This document shows positions 31,213 to 39,364 of a DNA stretch of 64,000 nt, one piece after another. Numbering within the stretch: the first letter of the stretch is position 1; every line of letters starts with the position of its first letter. The translations under genes were made by a program, and so were the position numbers. The stretch comes from an uncultured Colwellia sp. (GTDB lineage: Bacteria > Pseudomonadota > Gammaproteobacteria > Enterobacterales > Alteromonadaceae): NCBI GenBank assembly GCA_913061475.1, contig CAJXUN010000023.1:1-64000 (forward strand), in the 5' to 3' direction. The notes under the pieces are model-generated. The model saw nothing but the letters and a program-made list of their open reading frames with translations, did no database searches and was not told the origin of the DNA.

Positions 31213-32478
31213 TTAGCCTCGAGTGAACTCAGGGTAGGCTTCCATACCACAGTCCGATTTATCAACACCTTCATACTCTTCTTCTTCACTGACTCGAATG
31301 CCGATTAATTTTTTCAAAATAAACCAAACCGCTAGACTCGTGAAAAATACCCAAACAAAAATCGTTGCTGCACCGATCAATTGTCCGGTTATTGTTGATG
31401 CACTGTTAGTTACTGGCACTAACAACAAACCAAGTAAGCCGACAACACCATGCACAGAAATAGCACCTACAGGATCATCTATTTTTAATTTATCCAAACT
31501 GATGATAGAAAATACCACCACGATACCGGCAAGAGCACCGAATAATGTCGCTTGCAGCGGTGTTGGTGTTGATGGCTCTGCAGTAATCACCACTAAGCCA
31601 GCTAGCGCACCATTAAGTGCCATAGTTAAATCGGCTTTTTTAAACAACACTTTAGCTAAAATCAGTGCAGCTACAGCGCCCGCTGCTGCTGCTGCATTTG
31701 TATTTAGAAACACCATAGCGACTGAGTGTGAACTTGCGATATCGCCAAGCTTTAACACCGAACCACCATTGAAACCAAACCAGCCCATCCACAAAATAAA
31801 GGTGCCTAAGGTTGCCATAGGTAAATTAGAACCAGGGATAGCATTCACGTGGCCATCAGCACTGTACTTTCCTTTACGTGCTCCTAATAATAATACGCCA
31901 GCCAATGCTGCAGCAGCACCTGCCATATGCACAATACCCGAGCCAGCAAAGTCCGAAAAACCTAGCTCAGATAAGGTATATAAACCAAACACGGCATTAC
32001 CGCCCCAAGTCCAGCTACCTTCCATTGGATAAATAACAGCCGTTAATACCACAGCAAAGGCTAAAAACGCCCATAACTTCATGCGTTCAGCTACCGCACC
32101 AGAAACAATTGACATGGCAGTTGCCACAAAAACAACTTGGAAAAAGAAATCAGACGCCGCTGAATATATTGCCGCGCCGGTAAAACCATCTTCTCGAGTA
32201 GAGAAATCAGCAAGCACCTTAGCAGGGTCAACCGTTTCAATACCCGACAGGAAAATACCACCGCCGTACATAATGTCGTAACCAACAAACAAATACATCA
32301 TGCAGGCAATCGCATAAAGCGCGACATTTTTAGTTAGAATTTCCGTAGTATTTTTAGCTCGAACTAAACCGGCCTCCAGCATCGAAAAGCCCGCGGCCAT
32401 CCACATCACTAAAGCGCCACATATTAAGAAGTAAAAAGTATCCATCGCGTACTGAAGTTGAAAAATATTTTGTTCCAT
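31213..32478 (-). CDS. amtB: Ammonium transporter AmtB
   Basis: This is an Amt/Rh-family channel moving ammonium across the inner membrane. The 421 residues carry eleven predicted membrane segments and Amt motifs such as FQVVFVATAMSIVSGAVAERMK and the DDPVGAISVHGVVG region with the pore histidine. No clear cleavable signal peptide is present, unlike E. coli AmtB. It starts 9 bp after glnK, the conserved pairing in which GlnK gates AmtB. Confidence 0.96.
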   Translation of the reverse strand: MEQNIFQLQYAMDTFYFLICGALVMWMAAGFSMLEAGLVRAKNTTEILTKNVALYAIACMMYLFVGYDIMYGGGIFLSGIETVDPAKVLADFSTREDGFTGAAIYSAASDFFFQVVFVATAMSIVSGAVAERMKLWAFLAFAVVLTAVIYPMEGSWTWGGNAVFGLYTLSELGFSDFAGSGIVHMAGAAAALAGVLLLGARKGKYSADGHVNAIPGSNLPMATLGTFILWMGWFGFNGGSVLKLGDIASSHSVAMVFLNTNAAAAAGAVAALILAKVLFKKADLTMALNGALAGLVVITAEPSTPTPLQATLFGALAGIVVVFSIISLDKLKIDDPVGAISVHGVVGLLGLLLVPVTNSASTITGQLIGAATIFVWVFFTSLAVWFILKKLIGIRVSEEEEYEGVDKSDCGMEAYPEFTRG

Positions 32479-32487
32479 GATTTGCTC

Positions 32488-32847
<360 letters not shown>

Positions 32848-32861
32848 TTACACAAGGCTTA

Positions 32862-32876
32862 TCAAGCCCCATGCCA
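32862..32876 (-). promoter_or_regulatory. Candidate sigma-54 promoter for glnK-amtB
   Basis: On the minus strand TGGCATG-N4-TTGA resembles the -24/-12 consensus TGGCACG-N4-TTGC with correct spacing; the -12 C is replaced by A. It ends 36 bp before the glnK ATG, leaving a leader of about 25 nt. Support comes mainly from the two NtrC-like palindromes further upstream. Confidence 0.45.
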
Positions 32877-32929
32877 ATAAAAATAAACCATATAAAACAA
32901 AAGGATATACCATTTTAAATAAAGCACAG

Positions 32930-32976
32930 CGCACCACGACAGTGCGACAAAAAGACTTTTGCAAGCTACTGGTGCA
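32930..32976. promoter_or_regulatory. Two NtrC-like palindromes upstream of glnK
   Basis: Two 17-bp sites of the form 5-N7-5 fit the NtrC pattern TGCAC-N7-GTGCA. One is CGCAC-N7-GTGCG at 32930-32946 and the other is TGCAA-N7-GTGCA at 32960-32976. Their centres are 30 bp apart, three helical turns, as expected for cooperative enhancer binding. They lie about 55-110 bp upstream of the candidate sigma-54 site. Confidence 0.55.
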
Positions 32977-33376
32977 ACTTATGTGGTAGGGAGAGTCAAC
33001 GCGATTGAGCTTATAACAAGCCAGAACGCATAATTTCGTTGTATAAACTCTTTACAAAAATGCAGCGGATAGCACAACCATGAGTTGGTCACTAAACGAG
33101 TTGAATTGTTGATATGTAGCGAAGTTTTGTTGATATTTTGCAGTAAATATAAGGGTTATAACTTAAGTAGCGCTTAAACTAACGTCTAGCCTTCACACAT
33201 ACAATGACGCTAATCATTAGATTTACGTTAGCGGTAAGCTAGGTTTCACTAGCACTTGAGTAAAGTCACTTTATGTTAATCACTCAAGTACTATATTTTG
33301 TCGTATTTCAATGGTGAATCGACAGATAAAGATTTAATGGTATTTATTAAAGCATGATCAAACAGCTTAAGAGCCT
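32977..33376. other. Non-coding gap with nested inverted repeats
   Basis: No convincing gene is visible here. Between 33186 and 33242 an outer pair CTAGC/GCTAG encloses CGCTAA/TTAGCG. Between 33254 and 33289 ACTTGAGT/ACTCAAGT encloses a 13-bp palindrome (TAAAGT-C-ACTTTA). These could be regulatory sites or an unrecognised small RNA. The gap separates divergent transcription away from glnK and the end of the HDOD gene. Confidence 0.35.
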
Positions 33377-34225
33377 TTAATAAATAGCCGCGGCACCGGG
33401 ATTCAAAATAGATAGAATACTTAAACGCTCAATATCACAAAAGTAATTAGCCCCTTGCAATAAGCTTTGATCAATAGGCAATTGCTGCATTGCCTCTTCA
33501 GTTAATAACAACTCGATAGCATGTGCACTACAGTCATACTGACTCAACATAATTCGCTTAGATAGATACAATAGTTTGGTTTCATCACTGCTGTAGGTAA
33601 AATCACTATTATCTTGATTGCGAATCGGCTCAATGATAGTAAAGGGTAATTGCCACTGCTTTAAAAGCTCAGCGGCACATTCGCCATAGGTAAACCCAAG
33701 GCTATTATTTTGTTTATCCCAAGGTAACTCAGTTGAAGTATAGCTATTAGCAAGACGAACTTGCTCAGGAGAAAGTTGCTGCACAACCAGTTCACCTAAG
33801 TTATGTAGTAAACCTAAAATAAACAATCGCTCAGCATTCGGAATATTAAGTTTCACCCCGATATATTTTACAATAAGCGCACAATCAACACTTTTACACC
33901 AAAAATCATCCAAAAAGTCTTGTTCAGCATTGAGTCCTTTAAATGCTTGGCTAGTAAAAAAGGCGATGACTAAGTTATAAACTTCAGTAATGCCTAGTAC
34001 TAGCACGGCTTTAGAAATAGTATCAATTTTGCCCGGATAATTAAAAAAGGAGCTATTAGCTAATTTTAAAATTGTGCCTGCTAATGCAGGATCCAATAAA
34101 ATAACATCGGCAATATCATCAATTGTCGCGCTTTCATCATCAATTAATTCTTTGATGCGAACGAAAGAATCCGAAAGCACAAATATTTCACTCGCTTGTT
34201 CAGCGTAATCATTAACATTTTTCAT
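33377..34225 (-). CDS. HDOD-domain signalling protein (paralogue 1)
   Basis: This 282-residue protein consists almost wholly of an HDOD domain, a catalytically inactive relative of HD phosphohydrolases used in bacterial signalling. Typical motifs are VILLDPALAGTILKLANSSFF, KAVLVLGITEVYNLVI and LFILGLLHNLGELVVQQ. It is a full-length relative of the gene at 42212-43051. The ATG at 34225 is chosen because it aligns with the start of that paralogue. The frame runs to a GTG at 34252. An 8-codon mini-ORF ends on this ATG as ATGA. The partner and output are unknown. Confidence 0.85.
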   Translation of the reverse strand: MKNVNDYAEQASEIFVLSDSFVRIKELIDDESATIDDIADVILLDPALAGTILKLANSSFFNYPGKIDTISKAVLVLGITEVYNLVIAFFTSQAFKGLNAEQDFLDDFWCKSVDCALIVKYIGVKLNIPNAERLFILGLLHNLGELVVQQLSPEQVRLANSYTSTELPWDKQNNSLGFTYGECAAELLKQWQLPFTIIEPIRNQDNSDFTYSSDETKLLYLSKRIMLSQYDCSAHAIELLLTEEAMQQLPIDQSLLQGANYFCDIERLSILSILNPGAAAIY

Positions 34226-34248
34226 ATTGGTCCCAAAATATCTGCCAT
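34222..34248 (-). CDS. Possible 8-residue leader peptide overlapping the HDOD start
   Basis: ATG at 34248 opens MADILGPI and stops at TGA 34224-34222, overlapping the HDOD ATG as ATGA. AAAGGAG lies 3 nt upstream of the mini-ORF, while the HDOD ATG has only a weak GGGA. Translation of the HDOD gene by termination-reinitiation is therefore possible. The SD spacing is short, so this remains tentative. Confidence 0.3.
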   Translation of the reverse strand: MADILGPI

Positions 34249-34408
34249 ACACTCCTTTACGACACTACAAGCTTTATAGGAGCGCACTATTAGGATGATT
34301 TATAGCATCTTAATATCCGCAGTTAGCTAAAATTAACTTAGCGATAAATTTAACCCACAAAGAACAAATTTAGTTTAGCCTATTTAAACTAATTATCTTT
34401 AAAAATAA

Positions 34409-35242
34409 TCAATTTACCTGCAAACTTACATGATAAGAAGTAAATTTACGTAAATTAATAACACCCGTTTCAAAAATTAAATACTGTCCTTTTATACCGA
34501 CTAACATCCCTGAAACTTCTGGTGTTTTATCAAAGTTAAATGATGATATTTTTGTTAAATACTGTTGTACTGGAAAGTGTAAATCAACCACATCTTCATC
34601 TAATTCAGTGACTGCATCTGTGCCATATTTCAGGCTAACACTTGCTAACTTTTCTGCTATTTTAGGCTTTAATTCCGCCGCAATGGCTTTTAAGTCTAGC
34701 GCTTCCGCACTGCCTTTAAGCATAGCGCGCCAATTTGTTTTATCGGCAATGTATTCTGCCAACGCTATTTCAACCAACCCTGACTGTAAGCGAGTACTCA
34801 CTTTAAATATAGGTAATGCTTGCGTTGCACCTTGATCAATCCAGCGAGTCGGTATTTGAGTATGCCGGGTAATGCCAACCTTTAAACCTGACGTATTCGC
34901 TAAGTATACATAGTGAGGGATCATGCAGTTGGTTTCCCCCCATTGTGGCTCCCGACAAGTACCTTGCTCAAAATGACAAGTTTCTGGCTTCATAATACAC
35001 ATATCGCATTGTGCAAGTTTTTGCATACATGGGTAGCAATAGCCCTGAGAATAACTTTTTTTAGTTTTTCGACCGCAATGCTGACAATCAATATGGCCGC
35101 TATAATTCAACGTTAGGTGCTTACCAATAAGGTCATTTAGCTCAACTTCTTGTTCACCAACCACCATACGGTAATTTACCGTGCCATCTGAGGCTAAATT
35201 CGCACGCATTTTACGCAGAGCACCCGTTTCTATTTGCAACAT
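34409..35242 (-). CDS. DUF2797 protein with zinc-finger-like cysteines
   Basis: This 277-residue protein belongs to the DUF2797 family, whose function is unknown. The N-terminal part begins MLQIETGALRKMRANL. A cysteine-rich middle follows (CQHCGRKTKKSYSQGYCYPC, then CDMC...C...C), consistent with two or more zinc-binding knuckles. The next segment, YVYLANTSGLKVGIT...RWIDQGA, resembles a GIY-YIG nuclease core. I choose the ATG at 35242; the frame runs to a TTG at 35272. It is divergent from a small true GIY-YIG gene. Confidence 0.78.
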   Translation of the reverse strand: MLQIETGALRKMRANLASDGTVNYRMVVGEQEVELNDLIGKHLTLNYSGHIDCQHCGRKTKKSYSQGYCYPCMQKLAQCDMCIMKPETCHFEQGTCREPQWGETNCMIPHYVYLANTSGLKVGITRHTQIPTRWIDQGATQALPIFKVSTRLQSGLVEIALAEYIADKTNWRAMLKGSAEALDLKAIAAELKPKIAEKLASVSLKYGTDAVTELDEDVVDLHFPVQQYLTKISSFNFDKTPEVSGMLVGIKGQYLIFETGVINLRKFTSYHVSLQVN

Positions 35243-35386
35243 ATAACAACCTATTATTTTTTCAGTTGCCAATAATATAAAAATCGCTAACTAGCAGCTA
35301 GTGTTAATTCATTTTTAACTCGAAAATCAGCAAGAAAATTGCGATGATGACTACTTATTTCTCTGAACAGGCTGTATTTATCTTAT

Positions 35387-35659
35387 ATGTGGTATGTCTA
35401 TTTCCTTCGTTGCGCCGATAATAGCCTTTACGCCGGCATTACCACTTCACTTGAGCGTAGACTGACAGAGCATAATAATTGCAACAAGAAAGCCGCGAAA
35501 TATACACGTGTGCGCCGCCCTGTCACATTAGCCTATGCAGAGCCTCAAACTAATCGGCAGCAAGCAAGCCGCCGTGAGTATCAACTTAAACAGCTCAGCA
35601 AGAATAATAAAGAGCAATTAGTTAATAACTATCAACATATCAATCAGCCAGAAAAATAA
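35387..35659 (+). CDS. Small GIY-YIG domain protein (UPF0213/YhbQ type)
   Basis: This 90-residue stand-alone GIY-YIG protein has the core VYFLRCADNSLYAGITTSLERRLTEHN with the Tyr-Ala-Gly-Ile-Thr strand and the catalytic-type Arg. The later KAAKYTRVRRPVTLAYAE completes the fold. Members of this family include YhbQ of E. coli, for which nuclease activity has been reported. It is divergent from the DUF2797 gene. Confidence 0.88.
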   Translation: MWYVYFLRCADNSLYAGITTSLERRLTEHNNCNKKAAKYTRVRRPVTLAYAEPQTNRQQASRREYQLKQLSKNNKEQLVNNYQHINQPEK

Positions 35660-35791
35660 ACACCTGTTCGCCTAAACCCCTTATTTTTACTGGTCTGCTC
35701 TGTAAATAAAACACTAATAAACTTCGATCTTAACAAAGCATACTGATAGAATAGCGCCGATTTTAGTAGCTTAAAGTGATGACACATATTC

Positions 35792-36511
35792 ATGTTTTTA
35801 GAAAACTATTGCCATATTTCAGATGAAAAAATTACTTTCACGCGTCAGCAAGCAAGTGATTTTGCAAAACAAATTGCCGATGATTTTAACCCTTTGCATA
35901 ACATCAACGCGAAGCGTTTTTGTGTGCCAGGTGATTTACTATTTTCATTAATTCTAGAACGTGCAGGCTTACATCAAGAAATGAGCTTTACGTTTTCAGG
36001 CATGGTGACAGATGCTACAAGCCTACATATACCTACGGAAATAACCACTACAGCGAGTATTGTTGACGATAAAGAAAAAGAATATTTGAAAATGTCAGTA
36101 GCTGGCAATAGTACCAAAAATAGTACAGCAATTGAGTCATTAACACGCGCTTATGTTGAATTTTCGGGTCACACCTTTCCACATATTCTTGTCGAATTAA
36201 TGAAAGAAAATAAGGTAATGATCAACCCGACGCGCCCTATGATTATGTATGAAAGCATGTCTATTCAACTCGAAAACCTCGATTTTAAAGACATTAGCTT
36301 AAGCTTATCCTCTACGACTTTGGTACAAGAAGGCAAGCGCGGTAATGCTTGCTTAGCGTTTGATTTAGTTTCACAAGGTAAAGTTATCGGACATGGAAAA
36401 AAGTTCATGCTGTTAAGTGGCTTACGAGACTATTGCCAAGATACCATTGATAATATCGTAGCTGAGTATCATCAAACAAAAGCACAATACGTTGCCGATA
36501 AAGCTAAATAA
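35792..36511 (+). CDS. DUF3581 family protein
   Basis: This 239-residue protein matches the DUF3581 family of marine gammaproteobacteria, whose role is not established. The N-terminal part (FTRQQASDFAKQIADDFNPLHNINAKRFCVPGDLLFSLIL) has the pattern of a MaoC-like hotdog hydratase, including the DxNPxH-type motif. That suggests an acyl-thioester ligand, but activity is not shown. The Shine-Dalgarno is poor. No obvious operon partner is present. Confidence 0.72.
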   Translation: MFLENYCHISDEKITFTRQQASDFAKQIADDFNPLHNINAKRFCVPGDLLFSLILERAGLHQEMSFTFSGMVTDATSLHIPTEITTTASIVDDKEKEYLKMSVAGNSTKNSTAIESLTRAYVEFSGHTFPHILVELMKENKVMINPTRPMIMYESMSIQLENLDFKDISLSLSSTTLVQEGKRGNACLAFDLVSQGKVIGHGKKFMLLSGLRDYCQDTIDNIVAEYHQTKAQYVADKAK

Positions 36512-36519
36512 GTATGAAC

Positions 36520-36611
36520 CACCTAGGTTAACAAGAGGTACTAACGGCTCTGCTTAGTGCCTCATATGAGTTACCTTGTATGAGCTACCCCCATGCCAAT
36601 TACCCTAGGTG
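36520..36611. repeat. Inverted repeat CACCTAGG(T/G)TAA flanking a short non-coding segment
   Basis: CACCTAGGTTAA (36520-36531) faces TTACCCTAGGTG (36600-36611), matching at 11 of 12 positions. Between them are the palindrome CTCATATGAG (36561-36570) and a direct repeat TATGAG(T/C)TACC. The segment lies between convergent genes and could be a small mobile repeat or a terminator-like structure. Confidence 0.4.
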
Positions 36612-36665
36612 AAGTCTCAATGAGCATTAGCCAATCAATTCACACCTGAGTGCTCACTCAAGCTA

Positions 36666-36920
36666 TTAATGCCGAAACTTCCTTCCTACCCAAAGCATTG
36701 CGTGGTCTGCTTTTACAGCAGCTTGTCGAAAGTACTTTTGACTTTTCTTTAACCATACTTTTGCCCAATCATATTCCATACTTAGCAAGGCTAGGCCCAA
36801 AGGTATAAATATTACCGCAGGGCCTGGTAGTATGATAAAGATTATTCCAATGAGTAAGCACAGAAAACCGAAAACGGTACGTGTTGTGCGCTTCAATTTA
36901 TTGACTATTATTGCTTGCAT
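36666..36920 (-). CDS. PGPGW-type small membrane protein
   Basis: This 84-residue protein carries the motif of the PGPGW transmembrane family. The region LCLLIGIIFIILPGPAVIFIPLGLALLSMEYDWA contains a membrane helix, the LPGPA turn and a second hydrophobic helix. A basic C-terminal tail (KKSQKYFRQAAVKAD) follows. The family's function is unknown. It is a single-gene unit, convergent with the DUF3581 gene. Confidence 0.8.
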   Translation of the reverse strand: MQAIIVNKLKRTTRTVFGFLCLLIGIIFIILPGPAVIFIPLGLALLSMEYDWAKVWLKKSQKYFRQAAVKADHAMLWVGRKFRH

Positions 36921-37081
36921 AGTTCGCCTTTAATAAGGTTTTTCAGATTAGCCTATGAAAAGCAAGAGTCATTCCAAAGAAATTTTATATTACTTATCAA
37001 TGAACTAAAATCTCCCTATGCTAAATCACCGACAATTACGTGGTGTAAAAGGCAAAATAATAGTGAAGATAACAAAACTAT

Positions 37082-37597
37082 TCAGTAACTTTTTTCAAAT
37101 TCAATTTGCTGACGGCGCTTATCTTCAACACATGCTGCGAATTGTTGTGTCGATTTTGGTCGACTACAAACTTTCTCTGGTTGGTAAAATAACAACCACG
37201 CCTGTAATTTTTCACCTTGATATCTTGAGCGCACGACCACAGGACTACTACTGGCAAAGGGAATCAAGGATTTAGTGCTTTTAACTTTTTTTTTCGTAAC
37301 AGCCAGCGGACTAATATTATTTTTCTTACTCGAAGGTTTTGATTTGGCCTTTTTCTGCTTCTTTTTCTTCGACTTAGGCTTAAGTTTACCGGTTTCACAT
37401 CGCCACCATTTATCTCGTGCCTTAGCTTCTTTATTCGATAAACTAATACTACGTTTATGTGAGCTTGCCTGACGCTGTTGTGCCTGAATATTATCAAGTT
37501 TATTACGGTAGCTTTGACAGTGTTTTTTCCCTGCGGTCGCTAAAAATGACATAAAAAACATGATTGTAAATAAGCTAAAAAAGATTATTCGTCGCAT
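37082..37597 (-). CDS. Secreted hypothetical protein with a Lys-rich linker
   Basis: I do not recognise this 171-residue protein. A signal peptide covers about residues 1-21 (IIFFSLFTIMFFMSFLATAG). The mature N-terminal region (KKHCQSYRNKLDNIQAQQRQA...ARDKWWRCETGKLK) contains two cysteines. A very Lys/Ser-rich linker (about 75-110) follows, then a C-terminal part with two more cysteines (KVCSRPKSTQQFAACVEDKR). It is probably periplasmic with two disulfides. The frame continues to a GTG at 37606. Confidence 0.65.
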   Translation of the reverse strand: MRRIIFFSLFTIMFFMSFLATAGKKHCQSYRNKLDNIQAQQRQASSHKRSISLSNKEAKARDKWWRCETGKLKPKSKKKKQKKAKSKPSSKKNNISPLAVTKKKVKSTKSLIPFASSSPVVVRSRYQGEKLQAWLLFYQPEKVCSRPKSTQQFAACVEDKRRQQIEFEKSY

Positions 37598-37825
37598 CTT
37601 TATCACCCAATGAAGTCCGTTTCCATAGCAAAAGTGTAGTCAATATTGGATAAATATCGATATAAAATATCGTTAAATTCCGCTAGTAGCATCAACACAA
37701 CGCGCCAAAAACAGCAACTAAACACACGACGAAAAAACTTCTATACTCTATTTAAGGCGTGGTTCTCAACAAATTACTCAAGAGGGCTGCGGGTATAACT
37801 TAACTTGGATAAAAGAGGAACAGGG

Positions 37826-38707
37826 ATGTTTCAAAAATCAACAATACCACACAAATTTTTATGCTTTAGCTTTTTCTTATTCATACAGCCTTACGCAAAT
37901 ACCCAGCCAGTATATGAGTCAGCATCAAAGATCGAAAAACCCAAATTACAACTAGCGACTAAGTACCAGAAGCATGACGCTGTTGAAGATTATTGGATCA
38001 GTGAAAAATTAGACGGCGTCCGCGGCTACTGGACCGGAAAACAATTACTTACTCGTAATGGCAATGTACTTTCACCACCATCATGGTTTATTAAAGGCTG
38101 GCCGACAATAGCAATGGATGGTGAACTGTGGAGTGAACGAGGACAGTTTGAACAGATCAGTGGTTGCGTTCGACGTAAGCACTCTGATCAAGCCTGTTGG
38201 AAAAACCTCAAACTAATGCTTTTCGATTTACCTCACCAAGCCAATAACTTCAGCAGTCGTATTAACACTATGAGGCAATTGGTAAGCAAAAATCATTCAC
38301 CGTATTTAGCCATGGTCCCACAGATAAAGCTCACAGATAATATTCAGTTATATGCGCTGTTAGATAACGTCGTTGATAATAATGGTGAAGGGCTAATGCT
38401 ACATCTTGCTAGCGCTAATTATCAAAGTGGTCGAAGTAAAAACTTATTAAAATTAAAAAAGTATCAAGACGCTGAAGCAAAAGTTATTGCCCATATCGCT
38501 GGTAAAGGCAAATACATTGGCTTACTCGGCGCAATTAAAGTAGCAACGCCAGAAGGTGTTATTTTCAAAATAGGCACTGGCTTTTCCGATTTAGAACGCC
38601 AGCATCCGCCAGAAATTGGCAGCATAATAACCTATAAATACATTGGTAAAACACCACGAGGTGTGCCAAGATTTGCCAGCTTCCTTCGGATTAAAAATAA
38701 ACATTAA
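37826..38707 (+). CDS. Periplasmic ATP-dependent DNA ligase (LigE type)
   Basis: This is a minimal ATP-dependent DNA ligase that seals nicks through a Lys-AMP intermediate. A signal peptide at about residues 1-25 (FLCFSFFLFIQPYANT) points to the periplasm, the mark of the LigE group. Motif I is EKLDGVRGYW, with nucleotidyl-acceptor Lys61. Motif III is in AMDGELW, motif IV in NGEGLMLH and motif V in LLKLKKY. An OB-fold tail follows. I choose the ATG at 37826 with AGAGGA upstream; the frame extends to a TTG at 37805. In other bacteria this group is linked to DNA uptake or biofilm. Confidence 0.92.
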   Translation: MFQKSTIPHKFLCFSFFLFIQPYANTQPVYESASKIEKPKLQLATKYQKHDAVEDYWISEKLDGVRGYWTGKQLLTRNGNVLSPPSWFIKGWPTIAMDGELWSERGQFEQISGCVRRKHSDQACWKNLKLMLFDLPHQANNFSSRINTMRQLVSKNHSPYLAMVPQIKLTDNIQLYALLDNVVDNNGEGLMLHLASANYQSGRSKNLLKLKKYQDAEAKVIAHIAGKGKYIGLLGAIKVATPEGVIFKIGTGFSDLERQHPPEIGSIITYKYIGKTPRGVPRFASFLRIKNKH

Positions 38708-38732
38708 TAGCACCAGCTAAGGCGTATGATTT

Positions 38733-39347
38733 ATGGAACTTCATTTATGGTTATCACTTGTGGTTATTTGCATTCTTGGTGCTTTGTCGCCAGGGCCTAG
38801 CCTGGCATTAGTGATTAAGAACACCTTAAATGGTGGCGCAGGTCAGGGCTACGCTACAGCTATTAGCCATGGTTTAGGTGTGGCACTGTATGCTGCAATT
38901 ACCGCTACGGGTATTGGCTTACTGATAGTACAGTCGCCAATTTTATTCGCAGCGATTAAATACGCAGGTGCAGCTTTTCTTTTATATTTAGGCATCAAGG
39001 CTTTAATGAGCAAACAGAAAAACATGCAGTTTGCTCATAAAGAAGGCGCGTTTGATCCTTCCATAAATGGTTGGCGTGACGGTTTTTTAATTGCTTTTTT
39101 GAACCCTAAATTAGCTATTTTCTTTCTAGCACTCTTTAGTCAATTTGTAGAGCCTGGAGCTGGGTGGCAACAAAAAGGCATAATGACCGCGACTGTTGGC
39201 CTTATTGATATGCTGTGGTATGTCGTTATTACTTATACCATATCACGTGGACCTATTTTAGAAAAACTAAAAGCCAATAGTCATATTGTCGACAAAGTCA
39301 CCGGTAGCTTTTTAATTTTGCTGGCCGCACGTGTTGTCTTGAATTAA
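38733..39347 (+). CDS. LysE/RhtB-family amino acid exporter
   Basis: This 204-residue membrane protein has six predicted segments. The N-terminal LysE signature is present (GALSPGPSLALVIKNTLNGG, with the GPGPxL-type motif), followed by GVALYAAITATGIGLL. Members export basic or small neutral amino acids. The substrate cannot be told from sequence. It starts 26 bp after the ligase gene on the same strand and may be cotranscribed with it. Confidence 0.9.
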   Translation: MELHLWLSLVVICILGALSPGPSLALVIKNTLNGGAGQGYATAISHGLGVALYAAITATGIGLLIVQSPILFAAIKYAGAAFLLYLGIKALMSKQKNMQFAHKEGAFDPSINGWRDGFLIAFLNPKLAIFFLALFSQFVEPGAGWQQKGIMTATVGLIDMLWYVVITYTISRGPILEKLKANSHIVDKVTGSFLILLAARVVLN

Positions 39348-39364
39348 CACGAAATTTTAGCATG

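Noticed and set aside
31298-32032. A 244-residue plus-strand ORF opposite amtB
   Set aside because: It lies wholly antisense to a strongly conserved transporter, its composition reflects the reverse complement of membrane helices, and no promoter or start context supports it.
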